Shown here: positions 1 through 7,081 of the stretch, in pieces
How positions within the stretch are numbered: position 1 is the first letter of the stretch
Layout of the letters: each line of letters opens with the position of its first letter
NCBI GenBank assembly: GCA_947477655.1
Contig: CANJTS010000002.1
Coordinates: 248,001-312,000, forward strand
Reading direction: 5' to 3'
Source: CAILUG01 sp903844415
GTDB lineage: Bacteria; Pseudomonadota; Gammaproteobacteria; Pseudomonadales; Pseudohongiellaceae
Length of the DNA stretch: 64,000 bases
Made by a program: the position numbers and the translations under genes
The notes under the pieces: generated by a model
Database searches by the model: none
Told to the model about the DNA's origin: nothing
Seen by the model: the letters and a program-made list of their open reading frames with translations, nothing else

Positions 1-1098
1 CGCATGAGTACGGACTTCTATTTTCCCACCAATATATCTATTTCTAGTCGTCACGATTTCAATAGCAGTTTCAACGACGAATCAATCTGGAAATATGGCC
101 TGCGTCAGGAATTGATGTCAGGAATGTATATACGCTCTAGTGGTGGCACTTCTTATAGCCCGCCCACTACAGCGGAAGCAGGTTTTGCGGGCAACAGGGT
201 TGCCAACCCGACGATCCAAACCCAACAGGTCGAAGCCTACAACAGTGGTATAGGCATCGATGGTGATATTTTCGGTGGCACTTTCAACGTTGAGCTCGGC
301 TATTTTACTACCACAATCGACCACATGTTTGGCTCAGCTCAGTTGAAGAATGTCTGCATTAACTATCCAGGTGTACTTGCTACCGACATAAATCCGAACA
401 TCATCACGCCTGATGCCTTCTGCCAGTTAGCACTGTCTCTGGGTATTGCGGATACAAAAACTGCCAATTTCAATATGCGTACCGAGCAGGATATAACTGG
501 CGTGACGCTAGATATCTCGCTAGACATTGATAAATGGGAAGCAGACTTTACTTTAACTAATATGGAGTCGCTTGAGCCGAATCCAATCTTCGGCCAGAAG
601 GCGCAGCTGGACCACACTGGAACGGTGTTAAGTTTTGTTGTTCCTGGTGCTGCCGGAGAGAATAAGTTCAGGCAGTCAGGCGAACGTGCTGAGTGGTCGG
701 CATCGATGCTGATGTCATACACCCCGAATGAGAATTGGATAGTATCTCTTAACCCAAAATGGCAGGGTCCTGAGTGGGCCTACGCTGACGGACGCTCAAG
801 CAAGATTGTTGACGCAAGCGGCAACCGTACTACACCAGATCTCAACTTCGGCGATTACGTAGTTCTAAATGGTTCAGTCCAGTATTTTATGGGCGACAAC
901 AAAGAACATCGTTTTATGTTACGTGCAGTTAATCTTCTAGGTGAGAAATATTACGAGCGTGGTGGCCTAGGTGTTGCAGTGCTGTCGCGTGCGTCAGTTC
1001 GCGGTGAAATCGGCCTGAATGATTCGAACTACTACAATTTTTATGGCTGGAACGGCAAGCCTCGTTCGTTCTTCCTGCAGTATGAATATCAATTCTAG
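1..1098 (+). CDS. TonB-dependent outer-membrane receptor, C-terminal part (5' end outside window)
   Basis: The reading frame is open from base 1, so the gene begins upstream and only about 365 C-terminal residues are visible. They show amphipathic beta-strand alternation and long surface-loop stretches. The protein ends in a short barrel strand with a terminal Phe (LQYEYQF), the usual signature of TonB-dependent receptor barrels. The plug domain and TonB box lie outside the window, so the substrate cannot be read. A secreted PHP-domain protein follows 18 bp downstream on the same strand with a good ribosome-binding site, so the two are probably cotranscribed. Family assignment is firm; the ligand is unknown. 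Confidence 0.85.
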   Translation, partial: RMSTDFYFPTNISISSRHDFNSSFNDESIWKYGLRQELMSGMYIRSSGGTSYSPPTTAEAGFAGNRVANPTIQTQQVEAYNSGIGIDGDIFGGTFNVELGYFTTTIDHMFGSAQLKNVCINYPGVLATDINPNIITPDAFCQLALSLGIADTKTANFNMRTEQDITGVTLDISLDIDKWEADFTLTNMESLEPNPIFGQKAQLDHTGTVLSFVVPGAAGENKFRQSGERAEWSASMLMSYTPNENWIVSLNPKWQGPEWAYADGRSSKIVDASGNRTTPDLNFGDYVVLNGSVQYFMGDNKEHRFMLRAVNLLGEKYYERGGLGVAVLSRASVRGEIGLNDSNYYNFYGWNGKPRSFFLQYEYQF

Positions 1099-1116
1099 GA
1101 ATCTTAGGAGAACCAC

Positions 1117-2442
1117 ATGAAACTTAAAAAAGTTGCATATGCATTACTGCTACTTGCTGCCGCCCATACCCAGGCGGCTGAGTTTGAAGGCGAAACACGC
1201 TGGTGGAAAGGCAACACGCACACCCATACTTGGTGGAGTGACGGTGATACACCACCTGAACTAGTAGCTCAGTGGTACAAGGAACACGGCTATCAGTTTC
1301 TTGTGTTGAGCGACCACAATACTCTGCAAATTGGTTCGAAGTGGTATCCGATTGATGCGACCGCGCGTCCGGTTGAGCAGATCCAAAAGGCCTATGAGAA
1401 TTACCTCGCAGCCTTTGGATCTGACTGGGTGGAAGAGCGCGTGGTGGACGGTAAGCGTGAAGTAAAAATTAAAACGCTTGATGAATTCCGTGCATTGTTC
1501 GAGGAAGCCAACCGATTCATATTTATCAAGGGTGAAGAGATCACGGCGAGTCACCATAATCATCCGGTACATATGAATGGCGTAAATCTGGTTGATTTTA
1601 TTGCGCCTATTGAAGGCAGTAGTGTTGCAGATACCATCCAGAAAAATTTGGACTCGGTAGTTGCACAAGGCAAGCAGTATAACCAACCGATGTTCATACA
1701 TCTCAATCATCCAAACTTTCATTTTGCGGAAACTGCGGAAGATTTTGTGAACCTTGATCATGCGCCAGGTGACGGATTTTTCGAGATGTACAACGGTCAC
1801 TCCGATGTGCGCAACTATGGAGATGCTTTACATGAGAGCACTGAACGCATGTGGGATATTGTGCTGGCTAAACGGCTTGGTGAAATGAACCGTAGTGTGT
1901 TCTACGGGCTGGCTGTTGATGATGCCCACGAATACACGGTATGGGGCCTCGGCGAAGTCAATCCGGGTCGTGGCTGGATAATGGTTAAATCGCAATGGCT
2001 TACACCGAACAAAATCACCGATGCAATCAAGCACGGTGATTTCTACAACAGCACTGGTGTTACTCTCAAGAATCTGGAGATTACGCCAGAAGGTATTGAG
2101 ATCGAAATCGAACCCCAGTCAGGCGTGGAATATCGTGTGGAGTTTATTGGCACATTGCAGAATGCAGATCTGCAAGGCCATGAAGAAGCCAATGCTCCGC
2201 ACGAACATGAAGGCAGCCTAGATCACCTGCACAACAGTATCATTCGCTACAGCGCTGACATTGGCAAAGTGCTCAACGAAGTGAATGGTACAAAAGCAAG
2301 TTATAAGGTTAGAGGAAATGAAATCTACGTCCGAGCTCGTATCATCTCCACAAAATTGCATGCTAATCCGTATGCGGATGGGGATGTGGAAATGGCATGG
2401 ACACAGCCGCTGGTCGTAAAGACAAACAACTCACAGCGTTAG
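1117..2442 (+). CDS. Secreted PHP-domain metal-dependent hydrolase
   Basis: The 441-residue product starts with a signal peptide (about residues 1-20, cleaved after AQA). Its N-terminal part carries PHP-superfamily metal-binding motifs: a His-x-His pair in GNTHTHTWWSDG (about residues 32-43), then LSDHN, and later HLNHPN, EMYNGH and AVDDAHEY, each supplying likely metal ligands. PHP proteins are phosphoesterases or related hydrolases using several metal ions; the substrate here is unknown. The C-terminal part is beta-rich with a His-rich patch. The start is supported by AGGAG 6 bp upstream. Its position just behind a TonB-dependent receptor suggests a periplasmic role on imported material, which is inference. 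Confidence 0.8.
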   Translation: MKLKKVAYALLLLAAAHTQAAEFEGETRWWKGNTHTHTWWSDGDTPPELVAQWYKEHGYQFLVLSDHNTLQIGSKWYPIDATARPVEQIQKAYENYLAAFGSDWVEERVVDGKREVKIKTLDEFRALFEEANRFIFIKGEEITASHHNHPVHMNGVNLVDFIAPIEGSSVADTIQKNLDSVVAQGKQYNQPMFIHLNHPNFHFAETAEDFVNLDHAPGDGFFEMYNGHSDVRNYGDALHESTERMWDIVLAKRLGEMNRSVFYGLAVDDAHEYTVWGLGEVNPGRGWIMVKSQWLTPNKITDAIKHGDFYNSTGVTLKNLEITPEGIEIEIEPQSGVEYRVEFIGTLQNADLQGHEEANAPHEHEGSLDHLHNSIIRYSADIGKVLNEVNGTKASYKVRGNEIYVRARIISTKLHANPYADGDVEMAWTQPLVVKTNNSQR

Positions 2443-2460
2443 AGTTAAGTATAGATCGAT

Positions 2461-2482
2461 GCCATAACAAGGATGTTATGGC
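2461..2482 (+). terminator. Hairpin downstream of PHP gene
   Basis: A perfect 8-bp inverted repeat, GCCATAAC and GTTATGGC with a 6-nt loop, lies 18 bp after the stop codon and is followed by TTCTT. It is a plausible intrinsic terminator although the T-run is short. Confidence 0.55.
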
Positions 2483-2668
2483 TTCTTAATGTTCTCAATT
2501 TTCACCATGGTTAATATGAGATTTTTGCTCATTTCTTAGTTGATCTTCATTTCTTTTTTACCGTTTCCCAGTACCGCTCGAAAGCGGCAAGCCGGTATAC
2601 CTCAGGCAGTCCCAATTTTTCTCTTGGTGGACTTCCTCATAAAAGCACGGCAAGGCTACCTAGGCGAA

Positions 2669-2690
2669 AGCCCTGGCTTGCGCCGGGGCT
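2669..2690 (-). terminator. GC-rich hairpin downstream of the G8 protein gene
   Basis: AGCCCTGG and CCGGGGCT pair across a 6-nt loop with one wobble. The hairpin lies 24 bp beyond the minus-strand stop at 2715. It may terminate that gene. The sequence also resembles the GC-rich halves of dispersed REP-like palindromes, so a repeat-element origin is possible. Confidence 0.4.
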
Positions 2691-2714
2691 GACGTTCATT
2701 CAGCGGGGCTCAAT

Positions 2715-5357
2715 TTACCTGCTGACTTCGATCCTAGTTCCACTAGTAGCCGCAGCACCCTCACCAGGACCGCGCGGAGGACCACCCGTACCAGGAGGAC
2801 CGCCCGCACCAGGAGGACCACCCGCACCAGGAGGACCACCCGCACCGCCGGAACCTGCCGCAGCAAGATCAGCCTCCGCGACCACAAGCTTGACCCACAG
2901 TGACTTGTCATCCAGGAAGTATGATGTCTGGCTGGCGCCCTTCAGCGCATCCAGGCTGCTTTGTTGCGCGCCCGTGGCAGCGGTGGTGAATTCGGGAAGT
3001 TCGAAAATCACAAAGGAACCCTTATCCATTTCCTGCAACGACAGGGTTAGTGTAGGCCGGGATGTCTCAACCCTTACCTCGGCGTCACTGCCGATCGTCG
3101 ATCCCCCGGTGTATTCGAACCGCCTGCCGTTACGTTGGAGGATGATCGGATTAGTAATAGGGCCAGCCTGGAACCCGCTGAACTCACCAGCGATGGCGAA
3201 GCGCCCCATGTCCCCGGTGCAGACTGCCGCATTCCAGCTCGGCTTCATTTCGCACTGGTCTTCACTGGCTGCGATGCCGTTGTCGAGAACTATGTAGGCG
3301 CCGGGAGTTCCGCTGACCGATCCGTCTAGGTCATGGAACGCCGCACTCTTATAGGCAGCACTGCGTCCGTAATCAGACGCCCAGCGGCGTTGGATCGGAG
3401 GGAAGCTGACCGGCTTGGCGTTGTCGAATTTAATGCCCTTGACCCAGTTCGAGGTGCTCATGCCGAAGCTGGTAAATAACAGGTAGGATAGCGCGCCCGC
3501 ATCACGAAGCTCGTTGGGCTCGTAATTCACGAATCTGACATTTTCCACTTCGTGGTGGAAATCATAAAACTCGTAGCCGCGAATCGGGAAATCGGCTGCA
3601 GCGGCTGGCAGGCTGCGGCCATACGCCACTTCCTCGGGCGTAGTGGGGTTGCCGATGTTATCGCTCTCGCCCACGAACAGCGAGTCCACGACGCGCGACG
3701 TGTAGGGCGCGATACCGGGAGAAGCAGACGCATGGGTGAAGCCGATAGCGTTATCGGCTAGTTTTAAATTGGTGTACAGGTGCATTTCACCGCGGCCCCA
3801 GATGGCGCCATTGCGGTTCTTATAGCCGGTGTAGTTATCGAATACTGACACCAACAACTCGCTTTTCGTATCGGCAGGATTGGCGCGGGCGATAAGGTTA
3901 GGGCCGGCGATACCGAATGTGCCGTCGGGCCTGGGGCCGCGGTCGAGCATTAGGCCATCGAAATTGGAATGGGCGGTATTGCCGCTGAACTCTCGCAGCT
4001 TGGTCCTTCCGGGCCAGGTATCGGCACTGATCTGGGTACCTTCGAACGCCCCCGTTGGATGCGTAGGAAAGGCCATCCAGAAGCCGACCTGGTCGGAACC
4101 CGCCGCCACATTGTCGCGGTAAGTATTGTCGGGGTTCGTGATCCAGAAAGTGGAGGCTGTATTGTCCGAAGGGAGCAGGACATGCTCGGACGTCTGGCCA
4201 TTCGTAGACTGATGAGGCAGAGTGAGGTTGGTCGGTTCACACGGTAGGGTCGGATGACACTTGGTCTGGATGCCAAGGTTGTGAACGATCTGGTTACCCG
4301 TCTCGATACCGTCTTCCATGAAGAAGCAATGGCCCACGGTGTTGTAGGTAACGTTGTTTTCGACAAGCAGATTATCCGAGCCATGAATGGTCACGCAGCG
4401 ATTGAAGGTGTCGTGAATCGCGGAGTTCTTGATGTACTGCCCCGTCACGTCGCCGTTTATATGCCAGTGGATGGGATAACGGGCAAGCGTCAGGTGCTGA
4501 CCCATACGACGCAACTCGATGCCAGAAACCGTCATTTTGCTGCCGGCCATCGCCATCACATGCCCACCTAAGTACGACTGTTCTGCATCAGCCGAGGCCT
4601 GGATGCGGATATTGCGTGTAAGCAGGCCGACTTCGCCGCGTTCATCGACATCAAAGGTGATCTCACCGTAATGCATGTATTCGAGGGGCTGATCTAGCGT
4701 CAACGTATTGCCGCTGATCTGTGATACATGACGTCTCTCAGCCTGCCGGGGATTAAAATCCGTCGACGCCAGTACGATTTCGTCACCGACTCGCCAACCG
4801 CCGGCATCGAGAACTTTGATAGTGGTGCTGCCGGCTTTGACAGTTTCAGACAGTTTGGTCCAGGCGTTTTCCCGATCACCATGCAGGCTTAACACTCCGC
4901 CCACGATCATGATCCCCCGGTCACCCATTCCGTTTATGTTTTCATCAGGGACATTATTGGTCAGGGTTATCGTCGCATTGCGTGTGTGAGGAGTTCTTTC
5001 ACTACCAGCCTGCAGCTCTCCGCGCATCAGAATCCACTCGGTGGTGAGTTCGATATCTTTGTCATTGGCAAAGCTGAGTTTTCCGTTGAGATTGATACCA
5101 TGCAGCGCTGGTGGACTGATATCGAGGACGATGTCCATGCCCTCGCTAATCGCGACTATCTCACCTTCCGCTGGAACCGCCCCGCCAGACCAGATCGATG
5201 GATCAGACCACGACCCTGCCTTGACTGTAACTGCTGAAGCTTCTTGCTCCTGCGCTGCGTCGTGATCATGCTCAGGCGCCTGGGCGGCCGCACAAATGTT
5301 GACGGTGAAACAGGCGGTAACAAGTAATGAATGGAGCGAACGAATGTGGATTCTCAT
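2715..5357 (-). CDS. Secreted G8-domain/parallel beta-helix protein with collagen-like tail
   Basis: The 880-residue product has a signal peptide (about 1-25) and a short His/Glu-rich segment. A G8 domain follows (about 45-165), recognisable from SWSDPSIWSGG and the Gly/strand pattern. A right-handed beta-helix region comes next (about 250-480), with runs such as NSAIHDTFNRCVTIHGSDN, NLLVENNVTYNTVGH and FMEDGIE. This G8 plus beta-helix layout, including a HWHINGD stretch, is that of the CEMIP/TMEM2 group, which in animals acts in hyaluronan breakdown; bacterial members are mostly uncharacterised. The last roughly 50 residues are a Gly-Pro repeat tail. Base composition is more GC-rich than the surrounding genes. 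The polysaccharide role is inference. Confidence 0.8.
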   Translation of the reverse strand: MRIHIRSLHSLLVTACFTVNICAAAQAPEHDHDAAQEQEASAVTVKAGSWSDPSIWSGGAVPAEGEIVAISEGMDIVLDISPPALHGINLNGKLSFANDKDIELTTEWILMRGELQAGSERTPHTRNATITLTNNVPDENINGMGDRGIMIVGGVLSLHGDRENAWTKLSETVKAGSTTIKVLDAGGWRVGDEIVLASTDFNPRQAERRHVSQISGNTLTLDQPLEYMHYGEITFDVDERGEVGLLTRNIRIQASADAEQSYLGGHVMAMAGSKMTVSGIELRRMGQHLTLARYPIHWHINGDVTGQYIKNSAIHDTFNRCVTIHGSDNLLVENNVTYNTVGHCFFMEDGIETGNQIVHNLGIQTKCHPTLPCEPTNLTLPHQSTNGQTSEHVLLPSDNTASTFWITNPDNTYRDNVAAGSDQVGFWMAFPTHPTGAFEGTQISADTWPGRTKLREFSGNTAHSNFDGLMLDRGPRPDGTFGIAGPNLIARANPADTKSELLVSVFDNYTGYKNRNGAIWGRGEMHLYTNLKLADNAIGFTHASASPGIAPYTSRVVDSLFVGESDNIGNPTTPEEVAYGRSLPAAAADFPIRGYEFYDFHHEVENVRFVNYEPNELRDAGALSYLLFTSFGMSTSNWVKGIKFDNAKPVSFPPIQRRWASDYGRSAAYKSAAFHDLDGSVSGTPGAYIVLDNGIAASEDQCEMKPSWNAAVCTGDMGRFAIAGEFSGFQAGPITNPIILQRNGRRFEYTGGSTIGSDAEVRVETSRPTLTLSLQEMDKGSFVIFELPEFTTAATGAQQSSLDALKGASQTSYFLDDKSLWVKLVVAEADLAAAGSGGAGGPPGAGGPPGAGGPPGTGGPPRGPGEGAAATSGTRIEVSR
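2776..2847 (-). repeat. Four 18-bp tandem repeats encoding a GGPPGA-type collagen-like tail
   Basis: Four consecutive 18-bp units of the form GGAGGACCACCCGCACCA (plus strand), differing at one or two positions, start at 2776, 2794, 2812 and 2830. They encode Gly-Gly-Pro-Pro-Gly-Ala/Thr hexapeptides near the C-terminus of the G8-domain protein. Tandem in-frame repeats of this kind vary in copy number by slippage. Confidence 0.9.
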
Positions 5358-5456
5358 GGAACTGGATCCCTTAGACTTGAGTTATTATTAATATTGTATT
5401 CGGGCAACGCAGATTAGCATGATTGCCCAGTAAAGAGCTTATATCGGACACATGTT

Positions 5457-5828
5457 ATGAACCAGCAATTTCCCAAGAGATTCATGCTCGTATTGGGCGT
5501 TTTTATCGCCGTGGCCGCTGGACAAGTCGCCCCGGCAGAATCGGAAGAACCGACCGCTACAAAGGCGCCCCTGACTGGGCAGCAGGTCTACAAGACCGTC
5601 TGTATTGCCTGTCACGCCCCGCCCGGCGTCGGCGGTGCACCGGCACTTGGCAACGCCGATGCCTGGGCTGGGCGCATCGCCCAAGGCATGGACACGCTGA
5701 GCGGGCATGCCTTAAACGGATTCAGCGGCAACACCGGCGTGATGCCGAAGAAGGGAGAGCGCCCCGACCTCTCCGATGAGGAAATCATCAAAGGCGTTAA
5801 ATACATGGTCGAACAGGTCGCTCAGTAA
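5457..5828 (+). CDS. Small periplasmic c-type cytochrome (cytochrome c5-like)
   Basis: The 123-residue protein has an N-terminal signal segment (about 1-28) followed by one haem-binding motif CIACH (C49, C52, H53). A Met in GVMPKKGE is the likely sixth axial ligand. The C-terminal helix ISDEE-like pattern (LSDEEIIKGVKYMVEQ) is typical of cytochrome c5-type domains. It is probably an electron carrier in the periplasm. It is divergently oriented from the G8-protein gene, with about 100 bp between them, so a shared divergent promoter region is likely. The start was chosen because it directly precedes the signal peptide. Confidence 0.85.
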   Translation: MNQQFPKRFMLVLGVFIAVAAGQVAPAESEEPTATKAPLTGQQVYKTVCIACHAPPGVGGAPALGNADAWAGRIAQGMDTLSGHALNGFSGNTGVMPKKGERPDLSDEEIIKGVKYMVEQVAQ

Positions 5829-5914
5829 GCTGCCGCGCCACCGGGAGCCGCTTACGAAGTTTTACAGGCTTCATCAGGTTCAATCCGATAGAAGTTGGAG
5901 AGAGCAATAAAGTA

Positions 5915-5953
5915 AAATAAGGGGTCAGACACACTTTTTATTTTAAAGGTGTC
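5915..5953 (+). repeat. Palindromic repeat, copy 1 (AAATAAGGGGTCAGAC type)
   Basis: The sequence AAATAAGGGGTCAGAC is followed by a small inverted repeat in which GACAC pairs with GTGTC around an AT-rich loop. A second copy of AAATAAGGGGTC(A/T)GAC occurs at 6616, just after the methyltransferase gene. Elements of this appearance occur as dispersed REP-like repeats in many gammaproteobacteria. Direct evidence here is only the pair of copies flanking one gene. Confidence 0.6.
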
Positions 5954-6015
5954 GCTGTGGGTCGTTTGCTTTTAAAATAGTTGCCAATTATTAGTTACAG
6001 CATCCGGAATCGTTA

Positions 6016-6615
6016 ATGCCCTTCAGTTACAGTTCGCAACTTAGCACCATCGTAGGATTTGCCGAGAGGCTGCAGCCGGCAGCGGTGCTCGATGTAGGCG
6101 TTGGCATGGGGCAATACGGCTTTCTGCTGCGTAATAATTTGGAAAACATCAATCTGTTTAAGATCGACGGTTCTCACGGGATTCAGCGTAGCAAGGATGA
6201 GTGGAAGGTAAGGATCGATGGCATTGAAGGGTGCCCCGTCTATTTCACACCAGTGCACGACTATGCGTACAACCGCATGCTGGTAGGGGATGCGATCGAA
6301 CAGTTGGCGACCTTGCCAGCCGCCAGTTATGACCTCGTATTGGCCATCGACATTCTTGAGCATTTTGAAAAAGCGCAGGGATACAAATTCCTGCAAGCCT
6401 GCCAGCGCGTCAGTCGTGGTGCTGTGCTAATAAGTACACCCCTAGACTTTCATGAGCAGGAAGTGGAAGCAAATCCACTGGAAAATCATCGCTCGCATTG
6501 GGTAAAGTCAGATCTGCAACAGAGCAACTTCCGCGGCTTCTTGCCCTCTGACCAGAGCTTGATTGCAGTGAGCTGGCACGGCAGCCTACCACCACCGGCT
6601 GCGATCCCTGATTGA
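6016..6615 (+). CDS. Class I SAM-dependent methyltransferase-like protein
   Basis: The 199-residue protein has a Rossmann methyltransferase motif I (VLDVGVGMGQYGF, about residues 24-36). A later DLVLAIDILEHFEK segment matches the acidic post-strand and motif IV-like region of class I methyltransferases. RGAVLISTPLD fits the following strand. No signal peptide is present, so it is cytoplasmic. The substrate cannot be inferred. The gene stands alone between two copies of a palindromic repeat, in the gap between a cytochrome gene and a minus-strand cluster, which suggests independent insertion or mobility. It has no co-directional neighbour that explains its role. Confidence 0.7.
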   Translation: MPFSYSSQLSTIVGFAERLQPAAVLDVGVGMGQYGFLLRNNLENINLFKIDGSHGIQRSKDEWKVRIDGIEGCPVYFTPVHDYAYNRMLVGDAIEQLATLPAASYDLVLAIDILEHFEKAQGYKFLQACQRVSRGAVLISTPLDFHEQEVEANPLENHRSHWVKSDLQQSNFRGFLPSDQSLIAVSWHGSLPPPAAIPD

Positions 6616-6641
6616 AATAAGGGGTCTGACCCCTTTAATCA
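6616..6641 (+). repeat. Palindromic repeat, copy 2
   Basis: AAGGGGTC and GACCCCTT form a perfect 8-bp inverted repeat around a single base, followed by TAATC. It overlaps the 3' end of the methyltransferase gene region and could double as a terminator for it. The AAATAAGGGGTC core is shared with the copy at 5915. Confidence 0.6.
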
Positions 6642-6642
6642 T

Positions 6643-7050
6643 TTATTCCAGCGGAGCATCCGGCGCTGATGAGCCGGCAAACAAACGTTGGCCATCGGGG
6701 AGGGTGACATCACGGCCATTAGCACGTTGCGAACCATCGCGTGCCAAATATCCTTCTACAATTACTTCGGTGCCAGGCACGATGGAATTTTTCGTCCAGC
6801 CACGGCGTACCAACACACCGGCAGGGCCGGCTTCTACCATCCAGCTTTCCACAGTTCCGTCTTCCTTGACCACATCTAGATGTAACCATGAGTGTGGATT
6901 GATCCACTCCATTTGGGTGATCTTGCCCACCAGGCGGATGGGTTTGGTGGAATCGAACTCGGTCGAAAAAGCATGATGGGCAGTTGCGGGTATTGCAAAA
7001 AATGCAATGCCAAAAGCCAGACCCACAACTTTAACTAATGAAAATCGCAT
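6643..7050 (-). CDS. DUF6152-family secreted protein
   Basis: The 135-residue product has a signal peptide (about 1-24) directly followed by HHAFSTEFD, the start of the mature DUF6152 domain. Characteristic elements are the beta-strand IRLVGKITQMEWINPHSWLHL and the NPHSW motif, then VESWMVE and RGWTKNSIVPGTEVIVEG. The fold resembles a small beta-barrel. The function of the family is unknown. It is the last gene of a minus-strand run with the VOC-fusion and 266-residue genes (31 bp after the former). Two other DUF6152 domains occur in this window at 26.7 and 28.4 kb. Confidence 0.8.
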   Translation of the reverse strand: MRFSLVKVVGLAFGIAFFAIPATAHHAFSTEFDSTKPIRLVGKITQMEWINPHSWLHLDVVKEDGTVESWMVEAGPAGVLVRRGWTKNSIVPGTEVIVEGYLARDGSQRANGRDVTLPDGQRLFAGSSAPDAPLE

Positions 7051-7081
7051 AGGCTTCTCCTTATTCTTTTAAAACGGTGAT

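Noticed and set aside
2776..2847. CRISPR-like short regular repeats
   Set aside because: The units are contiguous 18-bp tandem repeats without spacers and encode in-frame hexapeptides. No cas gene or spaced repeat array was seen anywhere in the window.
2696..2911. Valine- and arginine-rich ORF overlapping the G8 gene's repeat tail
   Set aside because: It is the shifted-frame reading of the 18-bp tandem repeat, not an independent gene.
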